This document shows positions 9,288 through 21,349 of a DNA stretch of 64,000 nt, piece by piece. The notes under the pieces are model-generated. The model was not told where the DNA came from and ran no database searches. It saw only the letters and a list, made by a program, of their open reading frames with translations. Made by a program: the position numbers and the translations under genes. The stretch lies in the NCBI GenBank assembly GCA_003667245.1, contig RCNN01000045.1:43308-107307 (forward strand), read 5' to 3'. The first letter of the stretch is position 1. The number at the start of each line of letters is the position of its first letter. Source of the stretch: Heterostelium multicystogenum (taxonomy: Eukaryota; Evosea; Eumycetozoa; Acytosteliales; Acytosteliaceae).

Positions 9288-9299
9288 CCCGCATACGGG
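9288..9299 (-). other. CCCGTATGCGGG element 3' of tRNA-Tyr
   Basis: This palindrome-like GC-rich element starts 15 nt after the tRNA-Tyr 3' end and shares TRYGCGGG-type sequence with the decamer that follows both tRNA-Asp copies. Unknown role. Confidence 0.4.
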
Positions 9300-9314
9300 G
9301 TATAAGAATATAAA

Positions 9315-9404
9315 TCCGACTTGCCAGACTCGAACTAGCAACCTTTTGATATCTCTTGTGATACAAACTACAGTCAAACACTCTACCACTTGAGTTAAAG
9401 TCGG
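9315..9404 (-). tRNA. tRNA-Tyr (GTA) with intron
   Basis: The acceptor CCGACTT pairs with AAGTCGG plus discriminator A, the typical eukaryotic tRNA-Tyr ends. The D-arm has ACTCAAGTGGTAGAGT. The anticodon arm reads TTTGACTGTAG...ATCAAA, with an intron of about 17 nt directly 3' of the GTA anticodon. The T-arm is GCTAGTTCGAGTCTGGC. A nuclear tRNA-Tyr intron at this position is general in eukaryotes. Confidence 0.9.
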
Positions 9405-9853
9405 ATATGAAGAAATTTTTTTGTCGTTATTGCCTATACTTATTCCTTTTCAAAAATAACTCTGACCAAATAAACAAACTGTTATCACTCATTCCAGAAT
9501 CCAAACTGAGAGGCAACAATCAACTGGAAAGATGATGATCCAAACTATTCAGAACCGACCACTCAACTGACTATTATAAGATTGATATACTTTTCAATTA
9601 ATAATAGATTCAATAAACTAGCTTTTGAATTTGAGATGGTTATAGATGATAACCATCCTATTCACTTGTCTCAAAAAAAAAAAAAATCATTTACAAAAAA
9701 AAAAATTTCTTCCTACACAATAAAATACTCTCCTAATTGCACCGTCCCCAGTATCCTAATATTTGCTGAAATATTTCATGAAAAAGGAGTGCCAAACAAT
9801 ATGGCAATCGATTATGAGAGTTGTCTTCAATAATATCTTTTCTGCATTATAAT

Positions 9854-9994
9854 ATGACTGAACCTTGCTCTTTCCATGTAGTGAGTAAAGCCATTCTCAA
9901 TGATGATCTTCCAACCATTAAATTCTTGGATCAAAAAAGAATTGAACATGTTAATCAGGATTTTCTGCAATTTAAGTCAAAAAGATGCATATAA
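9854..9994 (+). pseudogene. Short ORF (46 aa), likely N-terminal gene fragment
   Basis: A 46-codon frame starts MTEPCSFHVVSKAILNDDLP and contains TIKFLDQKRIEHVNQDF. It resembles the opening of dictyostelid ankyrin-type proteins in style, but this is only an impression. There is no continuation through a plausible splice site. With the neighbouring fragments it suggests a decayed locus. Confidence 0.3.
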
Positions 9995-10079
9995 CTACAC
10001 TTAGCTTTTTAAACTGATTAAACTTGGAGTATAATCATTTATATTAACAACAAGTTTCATTTTAATAAAATATTTTAGT

Positions 10080-11370
10080 TTATTCCCAGTTCATTGAATC
10101 ATATTCATCTTTTTCTAATACAAGTGTACCATTTTTCTTAGCTTCTAGGTATTCTCTTTCTCGAAGATTAACCAACTCACTACCTTGAGCAATGAGTTCT
10201 TCCATTGAAATCTCTTTAAGAACCTATAAACGATAATAGATATTAATCTCTGGATTGGTTTTTACTCCCTATATTACTTTTCCCTTTGATCTCTCCTCTT
10301 TAAAATCTTTTCATTACTTACTTGAACTGGAAATTGTTTCTTGATTTCTTTTCTGACCAGATCTACTACTTTTTTGATATTTCTTAATTCCACCCATTCA
10401 GCTATAGCTTGATCTTTGGCATCTTTTGGTGAAGCACCCTTACTAAGTAAATCATTGGTTTTTAAATTTACCCATTCTTTAGGTCTTTCCTATAGTTTAA
10501 CAATAAATGATTATATTAGCTTACTCAGACCATAACAAATATTACTTTGAAAAACTTACTGGAAGTTCCACAGGTTTCAAAAGTGTTTCAACAGCGGACT
10601 TTTTTTCTTCTAATTCTCTCTTTTCTTTTTCTTTGGCTAGCTTTTTGGCTTCAGAAACCTCTTTAGCAACGGACTTCTTTAAATCTGTTATTTCTGGATG
10701 TCCTTTTAGATAGCCACAATGGTCAAAACCACCGACACATTCCTTGGCACAAATATCTTTATGTCCTGGAGATATATTATCATGGCAATCCTTACCTGTA
10801 AGTTGTGAAAATTGTTAGAATTAATTATTAGAAAACATATGTATACCACTTACATGTTTTTCCTTTGGTAGTTTTGGTTAAACTGGCAATAAATTCACTT
10901 GAATCTTTTAGTTGGGAACCTAGGGTAGGACTTGGTGCACTACTAGTTATAGTGGATTTCGATGCGAATGTTAAGGTTGATTCTTTTGGGGTGGCAAGAG
11001 GTTTCTTTTCTACTTTAAAACTAGGAGAAGCTTCTGCCTTAGCAGCTTTGGGAGTTTTTGCTTTTGGTTTCACAGCAACAGAAGATGGAGCTTTTGGATT
11101 AAGTTCTGCAAAAGATTTAGGTGGGGATACTGGATTTTGAACAACAAGAGAAGTAGTAGAAGCTTCATTATATTTTGATAAATTGTTTTTAAGATGAAAG
11201 ATAGCCATTCTTATTTTTTGAATCGAATCTTTGTTTGTATATAATTTACCAACTATCTCATCAGATATACAACTTATGGCCATATAAGAATTGAAGCCAC
11301 CTTCGATCAGGATATTGAGTTCGCCTGGATAGATGTCATAATCTATCATCCATGTCTTGAATTTTTCCAT
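10080..11370 (-). CDS. Unknown protein: SAM-like N-terminus, Cys/His cluster, charged C-terminus
   Basis: Exons are 11370-10854, 10795-10560, 10489-10322 and 10223-10080; all phases agree, giving 354 residues. Residues 1-65 (MEKFKTWMIDYDIYPGELNI, later ISDEIVGKLYTNKDSIQKIR) look like a small helical SAM/death-type fold. Residues ~70-170 are a Pro/Ala/Lys/Ser-rich linker. Residues ~173-210 contain CKDC, HKDICAKEC and FDHCGYLKGHPE, a likely zinc-binding site. The remainder is Lys/Glu-rich helix (KEVSEAKKLAKEKEKRELEE), then LLSKGASPKDAKDQAIAEW. I do not recognise a named family. Domain assignments are by eye only. Confidence 0.75.
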
Positions 11371-11979
11371 TATAAAATTAATTGTAAAGTTAATAATAAA
11401 TAATTATTTACAAGTATAAGAAAATGATTAGTAAAAATTTAGGTGAAGACCATTTTTCCAAAAGAACAAAACCATTTTTTTTATTTATCAAATACAATTT
11501 CTATTTTGTTTTTTAACAAAAACAATTTTAACTTTGTTGATTTTCAAAGTGATTGGGATCTTTTGAGTTGTTTTTTGTTTTCACATCTTGCGATCTTCAC
11601 CAGATTGATAATTTTTGAATCAGGTTTCGGGCAATCAACGACCAATAAAATTATTTCAAAATCCTTAGGACCTTTTCCTTTCTTAACAAAAACAATAAAA
11701 TTTTTATTAAAAGTTAATCAAAAATTGTAACAGGTAATTTTTGTATGGTTGATGTATAAATTTTTTGTCAATGAGATATACATAAATATTATTATTTTAG
11801 TTTGTATGTAGTTTAAATTAATTAAATTGTGAAATCCATGTGGGGGCGGTGGATTCCTATCTAGGTTTTCCCGGAAAGAACACGAAACAAATCAATGAAG
11901 TTCTTAATAGGATTTCAAATATCTACAATCATAAAAACTCTAGTACAGTACTAAATAAATACATGATTCGTTTATTGGA
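11371..11979. other. Intergenic spacer
   Basis: AT-rich with no convincing ORF or RNA; the plus-strand 95-codon frame at 11443-11730 is low-complexity Phe/Lys/Asn sequence. It holds the promoter of the Cys-rich gene and the 3' flank of the PPR-like gene. Confidence 0.5.
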
Positions 11980-13577
11980 TCAATGGTTGTTGATTGCTTC
12001 TTTATCAATGTTGTCTGGCTCTTTGTTGTTGTTGTTATTGTTGTTGGTCTTTGATTTCTTTGTCGTTGATTTCTTTGCAAACTTAACCATTGTACTGAAT
12101 TCGGAAACTGTCTGAAGTTTATGCTTGACATATTCAGGATCTTCGTGTAGGTTGGATCGAATGTTGACACCCTTGGTTTTAAGTACATCCTCTCGCTTAG
12201 TCGATTGTGCAGTACGGTGATTCAGGAGCAACTCCTTATAATGCTTCAGCTTGTCAGGCTGGTCCCTGTAGATATTCATCATCATTCCAAGTAACGCTTC
12301 ATACGAGTACCTTCTCTGCATTCCACCAGCGCCGCCAGAGTTTAGCGTTGACACAGTATGAAATATACGCTCAGCCATATCGTAGTCTTTATATTTTCCA
12401 CACATCAACATCACATCTTGTATAATATTTGGTTGAATTGTACATCCAGTTTGCATGCAAAATATCAGAAACTGTCCTGCCATCTAGATCGATATAAATA
12501 AATACTCGATTAGTACAAAAATATACTACTATTATCAATGTTGCTGAAGATATCAAGATACATTTAAATCACCGAGAGCCAAACATAACTTGATTGAAGT
12601 TAACAAATAAGAAGGTTTCTTTGAAAGATGTCTATTGGCATACATAATCTTCTTTGCTTCTTCGTAATTTCCTATTTCAATGAAAGCACTGACCATTACA
12701 TTGATTAGATGTGATGTAATCTCTTCGGGTTTCAGCTTGTTGAATCTTCGAAGTGCTTCATCGTAGTTGTTGGTTGAAATATATCCTCTTAGTACTGCAC
12801 CCTGTTCCATCGAACCTGCTGGAATAAAGTCTTCACCTGATCATAATCGATTCAAAGGTTAATACTCTCATCAACATAATGATCTCATTCGGTTCAATCA
12901 ATAGACATACCTCCAAACTCTTTTAATATATGATCTAATTGGATGAGATGTGAAGGTCTTGCTTCCTCAAAGAGTGATTGGAAAACTTCGAAATCCTTTG
13001 GGATCTCCATATCTCGCAGGAACTGCAATATGTCCTCCATTGGATATTTTTTCTGTATGAGTCTGAGCATGACAATTAGAAAGTTGGCTGTATCTTGTGC
13101 TTCTTCCTTTTGGTATTCATGATCATTTGTGTAGTTCATTTGATAATCTGGACGACTCTTGATTCTCTTTAGTTCAAGAAGAGACTTCATGGCCAAAGTC
13201 ATGATCTTTGGTGACATTTCTATGTTGGACCGATGCAGCGTAGAGATAAGCTCCTGGTATTGACCCTCATCATAGAGTGTTTGTACAAGTACATCCCATT
13301 TCAATTCGCCAAACGTCTTAGTTTTACTTGTCACATCACCAGTTATATTACTTCTATTAACAAATCGATCGCCTTTACTACTATTATAACCATTATTGTC
13401 ATTATATCTCTGATTTCTACCATTTGAATATACAAAACTATCGCTTATTGACCGCTTTTGTTTATAATTAGTACTATTATTACTACTATTACTATTAAAA
13501 TCTCTAACAAAGTAGGCTAAACCAGTACATCTCGAATGAATCGATACATTTCTACCTATAACTTTAGATAAGTACAT
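11980..13577 (-). CDS. PPR/helical-repeat protein, probably mitochondrial
   Basis: Exons are 13577-12911, 12836-12562 and 12483-11980; 481 residues. The N-terminus (MYLSKVIGRNVSIHSRCTGL) is basic, free of acids and amphipathic, as in a mitochondrial presequence; a Ser/Asn-rich stretch follows. The body has helix-turn-helix repeats of about 35 residues (LVQTLYDEGQYQELISTLHR; RGYISTNNYDEALRRFNKLK; MVSAFIEIGNYEEAKKIMYA; MLMCGKYKDYDMAERIFHTV), the pattern of pentatricopeptide repeats. The C-terminus is basic with a short Asn run. Mitochondrial RNA processing or translation is the usual PPR role; the specific target is unknown. Confidence 0.75.
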
Positions 13578-13757
13578 TGTTATAGATATATTTATATTAT
13601 TCTAAGTATATATTATGATGAATACTTGAATGCAACTGTGGTCAAAAGTCGTTCGTTTTCCAAACAAAACTGTGTTTAAGGATAGTTTTTTAGTTTTTTG
13701 CAAACCTGCAAAATTCCTTCTACATCAATCATTGATAAAGATATATATCCAATACAT

Positions 13758-15481
13758 ATGATGATTGATTTACAGTCAATTATACTTGGTATTTCATTAT
13801 GGGTACTCTATGTATGTTAGCACATATTCTAATGTTGTAAAAGATTATTATTAATTATTAGTGTATATATATAGATAATTATAAATAATAGATTAGTTAA
13901 TAAATCAAATAAATATTTACCAGATGGACCGTCTTTCTTCTTGTGGTTTATCAATTATCTTATGAATTACTATGAATGGAGAAAATCAGGTGATGTTATC
14001 GATAGAAACAATGGTGATGTTATCGATAGAAGCATGTTTGATAGTGGCAGTGAGAATACTGTATTAAGATGGTTTAATGAATACAAATGCGATACCTATT
14101 GTGTTTCATTCTTTGGTTTACCAATGTTGTTTACAAGAGACCCGAAAATTGCAAATCAAGTCCTGCTTTCCAATGCTGATGACTATGAAAAACCACCCGA
14201 TAGCTCTGGTGTCCTCATTAGGCTTGCGAGAAATGGTATACTTATGGCTGAAGGCGAGAACTGGCACAGACATCGCACTATACTGGCAGCGCCATTCTCT
14301 CCTGTAAATGTTAGAAAGATGAAGCCAACCATACTCTTGGCAACCAGTGAGATGATTGAAAATATGGATGGACAGTCTGAAATTGAAGTTCATTCATTAA
14401 TGACATCGCTTACCTATGATATTATAGGTATGCTTTCAATTGGACACAAATTCAGCAGAGATGGTTCAACTTCCAGCTTTGACTATATTCTCAATGAGAT
14501 GATAAGGCCAATTCGTCGACTCTCAAAATACATTCCACTACCATCAGATAGAAAACTAAACAGGCTCATTCAAGAATTGGAAGATTTGATAATCAAAGAA
14601 ATTCATCAAAGAAAACAGCAGAGAAAAGAAAAGAAACAAGAAAGCGAATCTGGTGATTTATTGGATCACCTTTTAAATGTAGAATATAATGATATGGAGC
14701 TGACGCAAGATGAATTAATTGGAAATATAATGACATTTCTGCTTGCTGGACATGAAACATCGGCCAATGCCCTGACATTTACATTGGCACTACTATCGAA
14801 ACATCCAGAGATACAAGAAGAACTATACCAACAACTAAGCCAATCTAATTCAAACAACTATCAAAATGTACAACTTTTGGAATGGACTTTACTCGAGACA
14901 CTAAGACTATTTCCACCTGCCCCAATGATTGGGAGAACATCAAAGATTGATTCTACATTAGACTCAAATAATTCTAAAGATACATGGAAGATTCCACCGA
15001 AAGTAAGTAAACAAACAATATAGTACTTATTATTATCAAATATTAATATTGACTCTAATTAAAGAGTATGGTGTTGGTATCTGTTTATGCAATGCACAGA
15101 AATGAGTCTGTATGGGAGCAAGCAAATCGCTTTAATCCAAGTAGATGGGGTGTTGCCTCAGCGAATGACTCTCATTATTTATACAACTATCTTCCATTTT
15201 CATCTGGACCCAGAGTGTATGTTCACCACATCATGATGTATACAATTGCGAGATTAACTAACTTTAGATAATTTAATTTATCTTAAATATCATTGGAACC
15301 TTGATATATGTTTAGATGTCTAGGTCAGAGTTTTAGTATGACAGAGGCCAAGATCATCATTGCACAACTTGTCTTAAATTATAGGTTCACATGGAATGCG
15401 AAATACCCATTTGAAATCTACCAAAGAGCAACACTTACACCTAAAAATAAGGTGATATTAAATATATCAAAAAGGTGCTGA
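13758..15481 (+). CDS. Cytochrome P450
   Basis: Exons are 13758-13815, 13897-15002, 15065-15216 and 15316-15481; 493 residues. Exon 1 encodes the membrane anchor (MMIDLQSIILGISLWVLY); its donor (GTTAGC) is chosen because it gives the proline-rich start KYLPDGPSFF in frame. Helix C has WHRHRTILAAPFSP, helix I has FLLAGHETSAN (the AGxxT oxygen-activation motif), ExxR is ETLR, and the heme loop is FSSGPRVCLGQSFS with the proximal Cys. It should be an ER monooxygenase working with an NADPH-P450 reductase. Substrate unknown. It lies directly upstream of a co-oriented SDR gene. Confidence 0.9.
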
Positions 15482-15809
15482 TTGACTGGTTGGTTGACTT
15501 GTCGATTTCTTTTCAAAAGAATCCTTTTTTTATAATTTTGTTCGCGACATCCGGTTTGAGTTTTTATTGATGTTGTTATTTGATCATGATCAAAGTTATC
15601 GAAAAATATTCAAATTAGGAATTGTCATATGATTTGAAATTGCGATCAACAAGCCTGATGGTGAAAACAATAAAAGCAAACCTCTGACCAGTTGCACTTG
15701 TTGTTCCAACCCAAAATAAAGAAATCTATTTAAACTCTCTAGAGAGAGAGAGACTTCATTCACTTTAATAATTTATAATCAAATAATAATAATAATAAAG
15801 ATAAATAAA
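15482..15809. other. Short intergenic region / SDR promoter
   Basis: 328 nt between the P450 stop and the SDR start. It includes a GAGAGA run near 15741 and an AATAAT stretch just before the ATG; no separate gene. Confidence 0.4.
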
Positions 15810-16625
15810 ATGGAAGGTAAAGTTGTTGTTGTAACTGGTGGTGCTTCTGGTATTGGTAGAGCTGTTTGCATAGAGTTGGCCAAGAAGAACGCCAAGGTTG
15901 TTGTTGCTGATGTAAACTCATCAAGTGAGACCGTCAAGTTGATGAAAGAGGTCAACGTCTCCTGCGAAGCTGTCGAAGTCATTTGTGACATCTCCAACGC
16001 TGAGCAAGTTAATGCTATGGTCCAAACTGCCGTTGACAAATTCGGTAGAATTGATTGTGCTGTCAACAATGCTGGTATCCTAGGTATGATGGCTCGTATT
16101 GGTGAATATGAAGAGTCAATGTTCGACAAAATGGTATGCATCAAACTATCACAAATATGTAAAGTCATTATACTTATAGGTTGTTACCTTTGTCAGATGG
16201 CTATTAATGTTAAAGGAACATGGAACTGTATTAGAGCTCAAGTAAGAGCTATGGAGAAGCAAGGTGCTGGTAAATACAGTATCGTAAATGTAAGCTCAAT
16301 TGCTGGTGTCTTGGCATTCCCATACAACTCTGCCTACAGTTGTGTTAAACACGCTTTACTTGGTTTGACTAAGAGCACTGCTGCTGAGTATGGTTCAAGC
16401 GGTATCAGATGTAATGCCGTCTTGCCAGGTGCATCCGATACTCCAATGTTGAGATCATACGTTCCAACCGAGGAGGCTGTTGCTGGACTCAAGGCCATTA
16501 CACCACTCCACCGTTTCTCTGACCCAGAAGAAATTGCCAAGCCAATCTTGTTCCTCTTGTCCGAAGACTCATCATACGTCACCGGTCAAAATCTCATTGT
16601 CGATGGTGGTCTCTCTGTCGTCTAA
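15810..16625 (+). CDS. Short-chain dehydrogenase/reductase (classical SDR)
   Basis: Exons are 15810-16133 and 16197-16625. The 63-nt intron is in frame without a stop, but splicing restores FDKMMAINVKGTW, the family norm. The product has 250 residues, typical of classical SDRs. Motifs: TGGASGIG cofactor loop, NNAG, the Ser of NVSSIAG, the catalytic YSCVK (Tyr-x3-Lys), and VLPGASDTPM after the active site. The acidic residue VVADV at the end of beta2 suggests NAD(H) preference. No targeting signal is present. Substrate unknown. Its position between two P450s suggests joint oxidation chemistry, which is inference. Confidence 0.92.
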   Translation: MEGKVVVVTGGASGIGRAVCIELAKKNAKVVVADVNSSSETVKLMKEVNVSCEAVEVICDISNAEQVNAMVQTAVDKFGRIDCAVNNAGILGMMARIGEYEESMFDKMVCIKLSQICKVIILIGCYLCQMAINVKGTWNCIRAQVRAMEKQGAGKYSIVNVSSIAGVLAFPYNSAYSCVKHALLGLTKSTAAEYGSSGIRCNAVLPGASDTPMLRSYVPTEEAVAGLKAITPLHRFSDPEEIAKPILFLLSEDSSYVTGQNLIVDGGLSVV

Positions 16626-16841
16626 GCAATGCACTCCTCAACCAACTGTACAACCAACAACCAAATGTATTATTATAATTTAAAGTCATTCAATGATCAT
16701 TGTACGAATAATAGGATATTATTTCAAGAAAAAGTATGGTTCGATGGTATTTATTTATAATAATAATAATAAAGTATTTATGTTTCTAATCTAATATTAG
16801 AATCAATTAATAAATAGGAGAGTGTTTGTGATGCATATTTC

Positions 16842-18419
16842 TTATCTCTTAGAGACTTTAACTTGGTATTTCTTGTATTCAAGAGCAATTCTTGATACAC
16901 CTTCGTCATCAATTGGTTTTCCGTCGATAGAAGTCCATTTGAAGTTCATCAACATTTGAGATGCTGCGTAGTAGAGTTCGTCTTTGGCTACACCCATTCC
17001 AACACACATTCTTGGTCCAAGTCCAAATGGTATGTATGAGTAGTCAGAGGTGTTAGACTCTTTAATCCATCGATCTGGTTTGAACTCCTCAGGAGCATCC
17101 CAAAGCTTCTCGTCCATGGCCAATCCATAGACTGCCATCAGTACTTGAGTACCCTTTGGAATTGTGTAGCCGCCGATTTCAATATCCTCAACGGCAGAAC
17201 GTGGTAAAGCAAGTGGGGCAGCAGTACGAATTCTCAACACCTCCTTCAAAACGGCATTCAAGTAGGTGGTTGAGTTTCTATGATGGAGTAATGGACGGTT
17301 GCCTTTACCTACAACTTGGACCAACTCCTCATAGACCTTATCTTGCATCTCTGGATTATTGACCATGAAAATAATCAACCAACCCAAGGTAATTGCAACT
17401 GTCTCATGACCTGCAACGATCAAATCAGTTAAACATTTGGCAAGTCCATCGTCTTCATAGAAGTCCTTGTCTTCTGATTTGTCCCACTCCATCAAGAGTA
17501 AATCGAGCAAATCTCTTGGCTTTTCTGCATTAAGTGACTTACGATGAATATTGATGGCTTCTTCACAGTAGGTCCAGACTTGTCCAACAGCAGTAGCTAG
17601 AGCCTCTCTCTTAGCAGTATAGAATGGCTTCAAGAAAGGAATATAATCATGTGGGTTACCAGTTGCAAGAATTTCCTCCATAATCTCTGCAGCCTTAATA
17701 ACAATGTGATCAGTTTCAGATTCATACTCAACAAAATCACTGAAAGAGTAATCAATAACACCATTTAAACTATATCTTCTAATATAGTCATGTGGGTTCA
17801 AAGGTTGTCCGGATGCAGCATAGGTTCCAAAATAATTGTTCAAGTTTACAGCTTGTTGCTCAATTCTGGATGCAATATTATGGGTTCTAGCCTTAGCCAT
17901 AGCTCCAGTAAAGAGGGTTCTATACTTCTTCCAATATGGTCCTTTAGCAAATAATAAATTCTTTTCCTCTAATTTTTAAAATAATTTGTTAATTATTTAT
18001 AATACATTTAGTTGATAAGATGAAAATACATACGTCCAATAATTTGAGCAGAATCAGAATTATATCTATCAATAATTTGATCAGATTTTGTTATAATGAG
18101 ATCTTTTAAAATAACTGGATCACTGACTAAAACAGTTGGAACACTTCCCAAAAAGATGGTTGTAAGTCCACCATATTTTTCTGAGAAGGACTTCAAAGCT
18201 TTATGTGGCATTTTTCCAAGTTGGTGCAAATTACCCAAAATTGGCAATGGGAAAGGACCAGGTGGCATACCCTGAGTTCTTTTCTTATGGTGCTACATAA
18301 ATAATAAAATTATTGTTATTATTATAATTTTTAATAAATAATATCGATAGTTATTTTTTATAACATACAACCAGGTAGACAATGAATAGAATTAAAATTG
18401 ATAAAATGAAATAATTCAT
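16842..18419 (-). CDS. Cytochrome P450, CYP508-like
   Basis: Exons are 18419-18369, 18292-18034 and 17968-16842; 478 residues. The anchor MNYFILSILILFIVYLV comes from exon 1, followed by basic HHKKRTQ and the hinge MPPGPFPLPILGNL. Helix I has DLIVAGHETVAITLGW, ExxR is EVLR, PERF-like is FKPDRW, and the heme loop is FGLGPRMCVGMGVA. QEKNLLFAKGPYWKKYR is like the dictyostelid CYP508 family, in my memory of it. All frames are intact. Divergent from, and not closely similar to, the P450 at 13.8 kb, so this is not a recent tandem duplication. Confidence 0.92.
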
Positions 18420-21178
18420 TTTCCAGAAATATAATTATAAATATATAAATAAGTTAAAATAAAAAGTAGGTTTGTTGTTTTAAGCTTCTGTCAATGATAT
18501 TTATATTAATTTTTAATTAAAATATAAATGTAAATAAATTATATTAATAATTGTTTAAAGGAAATTTAATATTAATAAATATTATTATGAAAATAAGTTT
18601 TCAAATTCTTGGTGTTATCTTTATCTTTTTGAAGATTGATTGTTAGATAGATTAAGACTAGTTGATTTTCATTCAGATTTGGATTTCCAAAGAATGATTA
18701 TCTATTTTGTTAATTAATGATAAATCATCTGTAAATTAATAATAAAATGGTATTTTTAGGAGTTGGTTTGTTTTTATGGATGATGGGAAACATATTAACC
18801 AAACCCTAAAAAAGAATTCGAACAAGTTTATTTTTGGGTGTGGTATTTGTGAATAATAACAATCACTTCTATTGAGGGCATTAATTGTTGCTTCATGACT
18901 TTACTACATCAAGTTTACTCTAAACAGAAGCCATCTCCCCAAGTAAAATCAATTGTTATTTTTTAATCTAAACAGAACTATCAAATACCAATACAACTTG
19001 TCAGGATTTTAGTTTATTGATATATCCAACTGTTTATTATTAAAGTAAATCAATAGAAGCCAAAAATAAAAGATATAATAAATGGCACGCAGCCATACTG
19101 GAATGTATACCCAATCAAATCACTTCTACCTGTAAACTATTTTAAAATTTCGACATAGGTGTTGTTGGTGTTGTGTTATTGAAGACAGTGTTGAAGGTGG
19201 TTAATAAAGTAAGTGAGATTAGTATTACTCCAGATTGTTTTTGTCAAAATGTAGATTCCTAAATGAAGAGAGTTGCCAAGCTTTTACTAAAACCAATACA
19301 CATGAGCTATGTATCTACAAATAAAGAGGTAGTGAAGATTAATTTGGTTAGGATATTTGAGTATCGTTAGGAAAGTGGAAACTTTGAAATTTTGTAAACT
19401 CCAGATTTGGATTGAGAGATTGATTGTATGTTATGTGGGAGGTTTATTAGGATGATTCATTGTTAACAAAATACTCACAACTAATTGGTGTTAAGGTTAA
19501 AATTTATGACAACATTGGGTTAGATATGATTTAGTTTTAAAAAGTATATTGATATTCCACTTCATCATTTATAATATTGATTACATGTTGTTCGAAAATC
19601 TCTACTAAAATATCAATGACGACCAGCTTTCAATCAATCAATCAAATCAAATCATTCAATCACTCAAATAAACAAACAACCAATCAATTAATCAATCAAT
19701 CAATCACAAATATTTGTAAAACTACTCTAACCTCCAATCCTCAAACAACCAAAACCTCACCATGTATATTTCGATTGAGAAAGATGACCTTTAACTCATT
19801 AAAACCAATCTTTTAAAAAGATAACTTAATAAGCTTATTTCTACACACCAAACTAACCAACCCACATTACCATAATCAAACACTACCCCTTTACCACCTT
19901 ACCACCACCCAACTCATTATTTGCCAATATAACCACCATCTACCACATTGGTTAATTCGAGATTATTAAATCAGACCAGCATGATATCATTAGTAACCAT
20001 CAACCTACCTCCAATACACCCAATCATATCATTTTGTATTATATTATTTAACTTCCAACAATTATTACTCACCATCTAAACAACAACAACAACAATAACA
20101 ACAAGTAATATATAGAAGTTGTTGATCTATTAATATTAAAATCTGCATTTGCGAAACTGACTGCTGATTGTGGTAATATCCCATCAAACTTGAAATATTA
20201 AACACTGACAGACAGATCTAAAGTGTTTGTATTTTAACATTTATATTTGTTTTATTTATTCATCTATGTATGTTAATGTTGTAATATTATTATTATTATT
20301 ATTATTATTGCTATTATTGATGTTGGTTGTTGTATTTATATGGTTGATTGATTTCTACTGTATTGAAGATGGGATGCGATATGATATGATTGTTTTAAAA
20401 TGTATAATAATCTTATTTATTTATTCACCTATTTCAATTGAGCAAAAATCTTTGGTGCAGCCTGTATGTATGTAGTATTAAGTTAGGTGTACAGAGAAAG
20501 TATTGTTAAGTTTTGTTGTTGGTTTGATGGTTTATTGTTTGAACAAATAGAGTTATAAATAGATTATATAAATATAGAAAGAGAACATAATTAGTAAATC
20601 TGATCATTATATTATTTGAAATATCAATGTATAGGGGTGTGATGCTGATGTGGAAACAGAATAAAAGTGATGTAGAATGATGCAATGATGTTATAACCAG
20701 GTGAGATTCGACGATTTAATCACACGCTGATTAACTATCCAATGACTGCACGATACTATATTCATATCTTGGGGTATTTGCTTTAAAAGGAAAATCATAA
20801 TCACAACAACAAGAACAAGATCCAATGATGTTTACTGCAACATACATATATATATATATTCACAATTTGAAGTATTATTATTACTATTGATATAGTTAGG
20901 TAAATAGATATAAGATGTTTGAAGACAATACTAAATATAGTATATAGTATAATGCGCTCTATTATCTTTTCCAAATCTAATGGATATGATTACTTATTGT
21001 TATTGATTATTTCCACTCCATATTTAGAATCGAATCATTCATTATCGTTCATTCGATTCATTATGAATTTCTCTGGTTTCACTTTAACTAATGACAGTAT
21101 TGATAGATTCTCTCTAAGACACATTCATCCTTCTCCTATACATTGATTATGATGATAACTATGATAGTAATAACTTAC
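18420..21178. other. Long gene-poor region
   Basis: 2.7 kb with no credible coding region: short frames are Asn/Ile/Gln-rich products of AATCA/CAATCA-type repeats (about 19620-19710), or of ATT repeats (about 20287-20310). A few AT dinucleotide runs (around 20850) occur. The 3' exon of the QCR6 gene should lie at the right end, but I could not identify it. Confidence 0.45.
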
Positions 21179-21349
21179 ACATTTATCTAAACATTGAATG
21201 TACTCCAAATATTGACCCAAACAGTTTGCCTTTTCGTCATCAACCAACTTTTCGACACGCTTTGAGCATGCTTCGTAGGCATTGAAATATCCAACACAGG
21301 TTGGTGCGCAAACCTTGTGAGCTTCTTCTTTAATCTTGCACAATTCCAT
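21179..21349 (-). CDS. Cytochrome bc1 hinge protein (UQCRH/QCR6), first exon; 3' end unresolved
   Basis: The first exon encodes 57 residues (MELCKIKEEAHKVCAPTCVG, then YFNAYEACSKRVE and CLGQYLEYIQCLDKC). The pattern CxxxC..YxACxxR...NCxGQYxxYxxCxDKC matches the QCR6 hinge protein, whose two disulfide-linked helices sit in the intermembrane space on cytochrome c1. The N-terminal acidic extension seen in animals is absent, as in plants. A GTAAGT donor follows at 21178. The expected short final exon was not found; the nearest acceptors give unfamiliar tails. The gene is probably complete but my model is not. Confidence 0.75.

Noticed and set aside
9088..9393. Plus-strand ORFs with GIRTHDPR-like and GFEPTT-like peptides
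   Set aside because: They are translations across the tRNA-like sequence and tRNA-Tyr, a common false-positive signature.
16134..16196. Reading the SDR as an uninterrupted 271-residue protein
   Set aside because: The extra 21 residues are hydrophobic and Cys-rich with GTATGC...TTTGTCAG borders; removing them restores the conserved DKMMAINVKG sequence.
18420..21178. CRISPR-like or satellite array suggested by CAATCAAT repeats
   Set aside because: These are simple short tandem repeats without spacers, in a eukaryotic genome.
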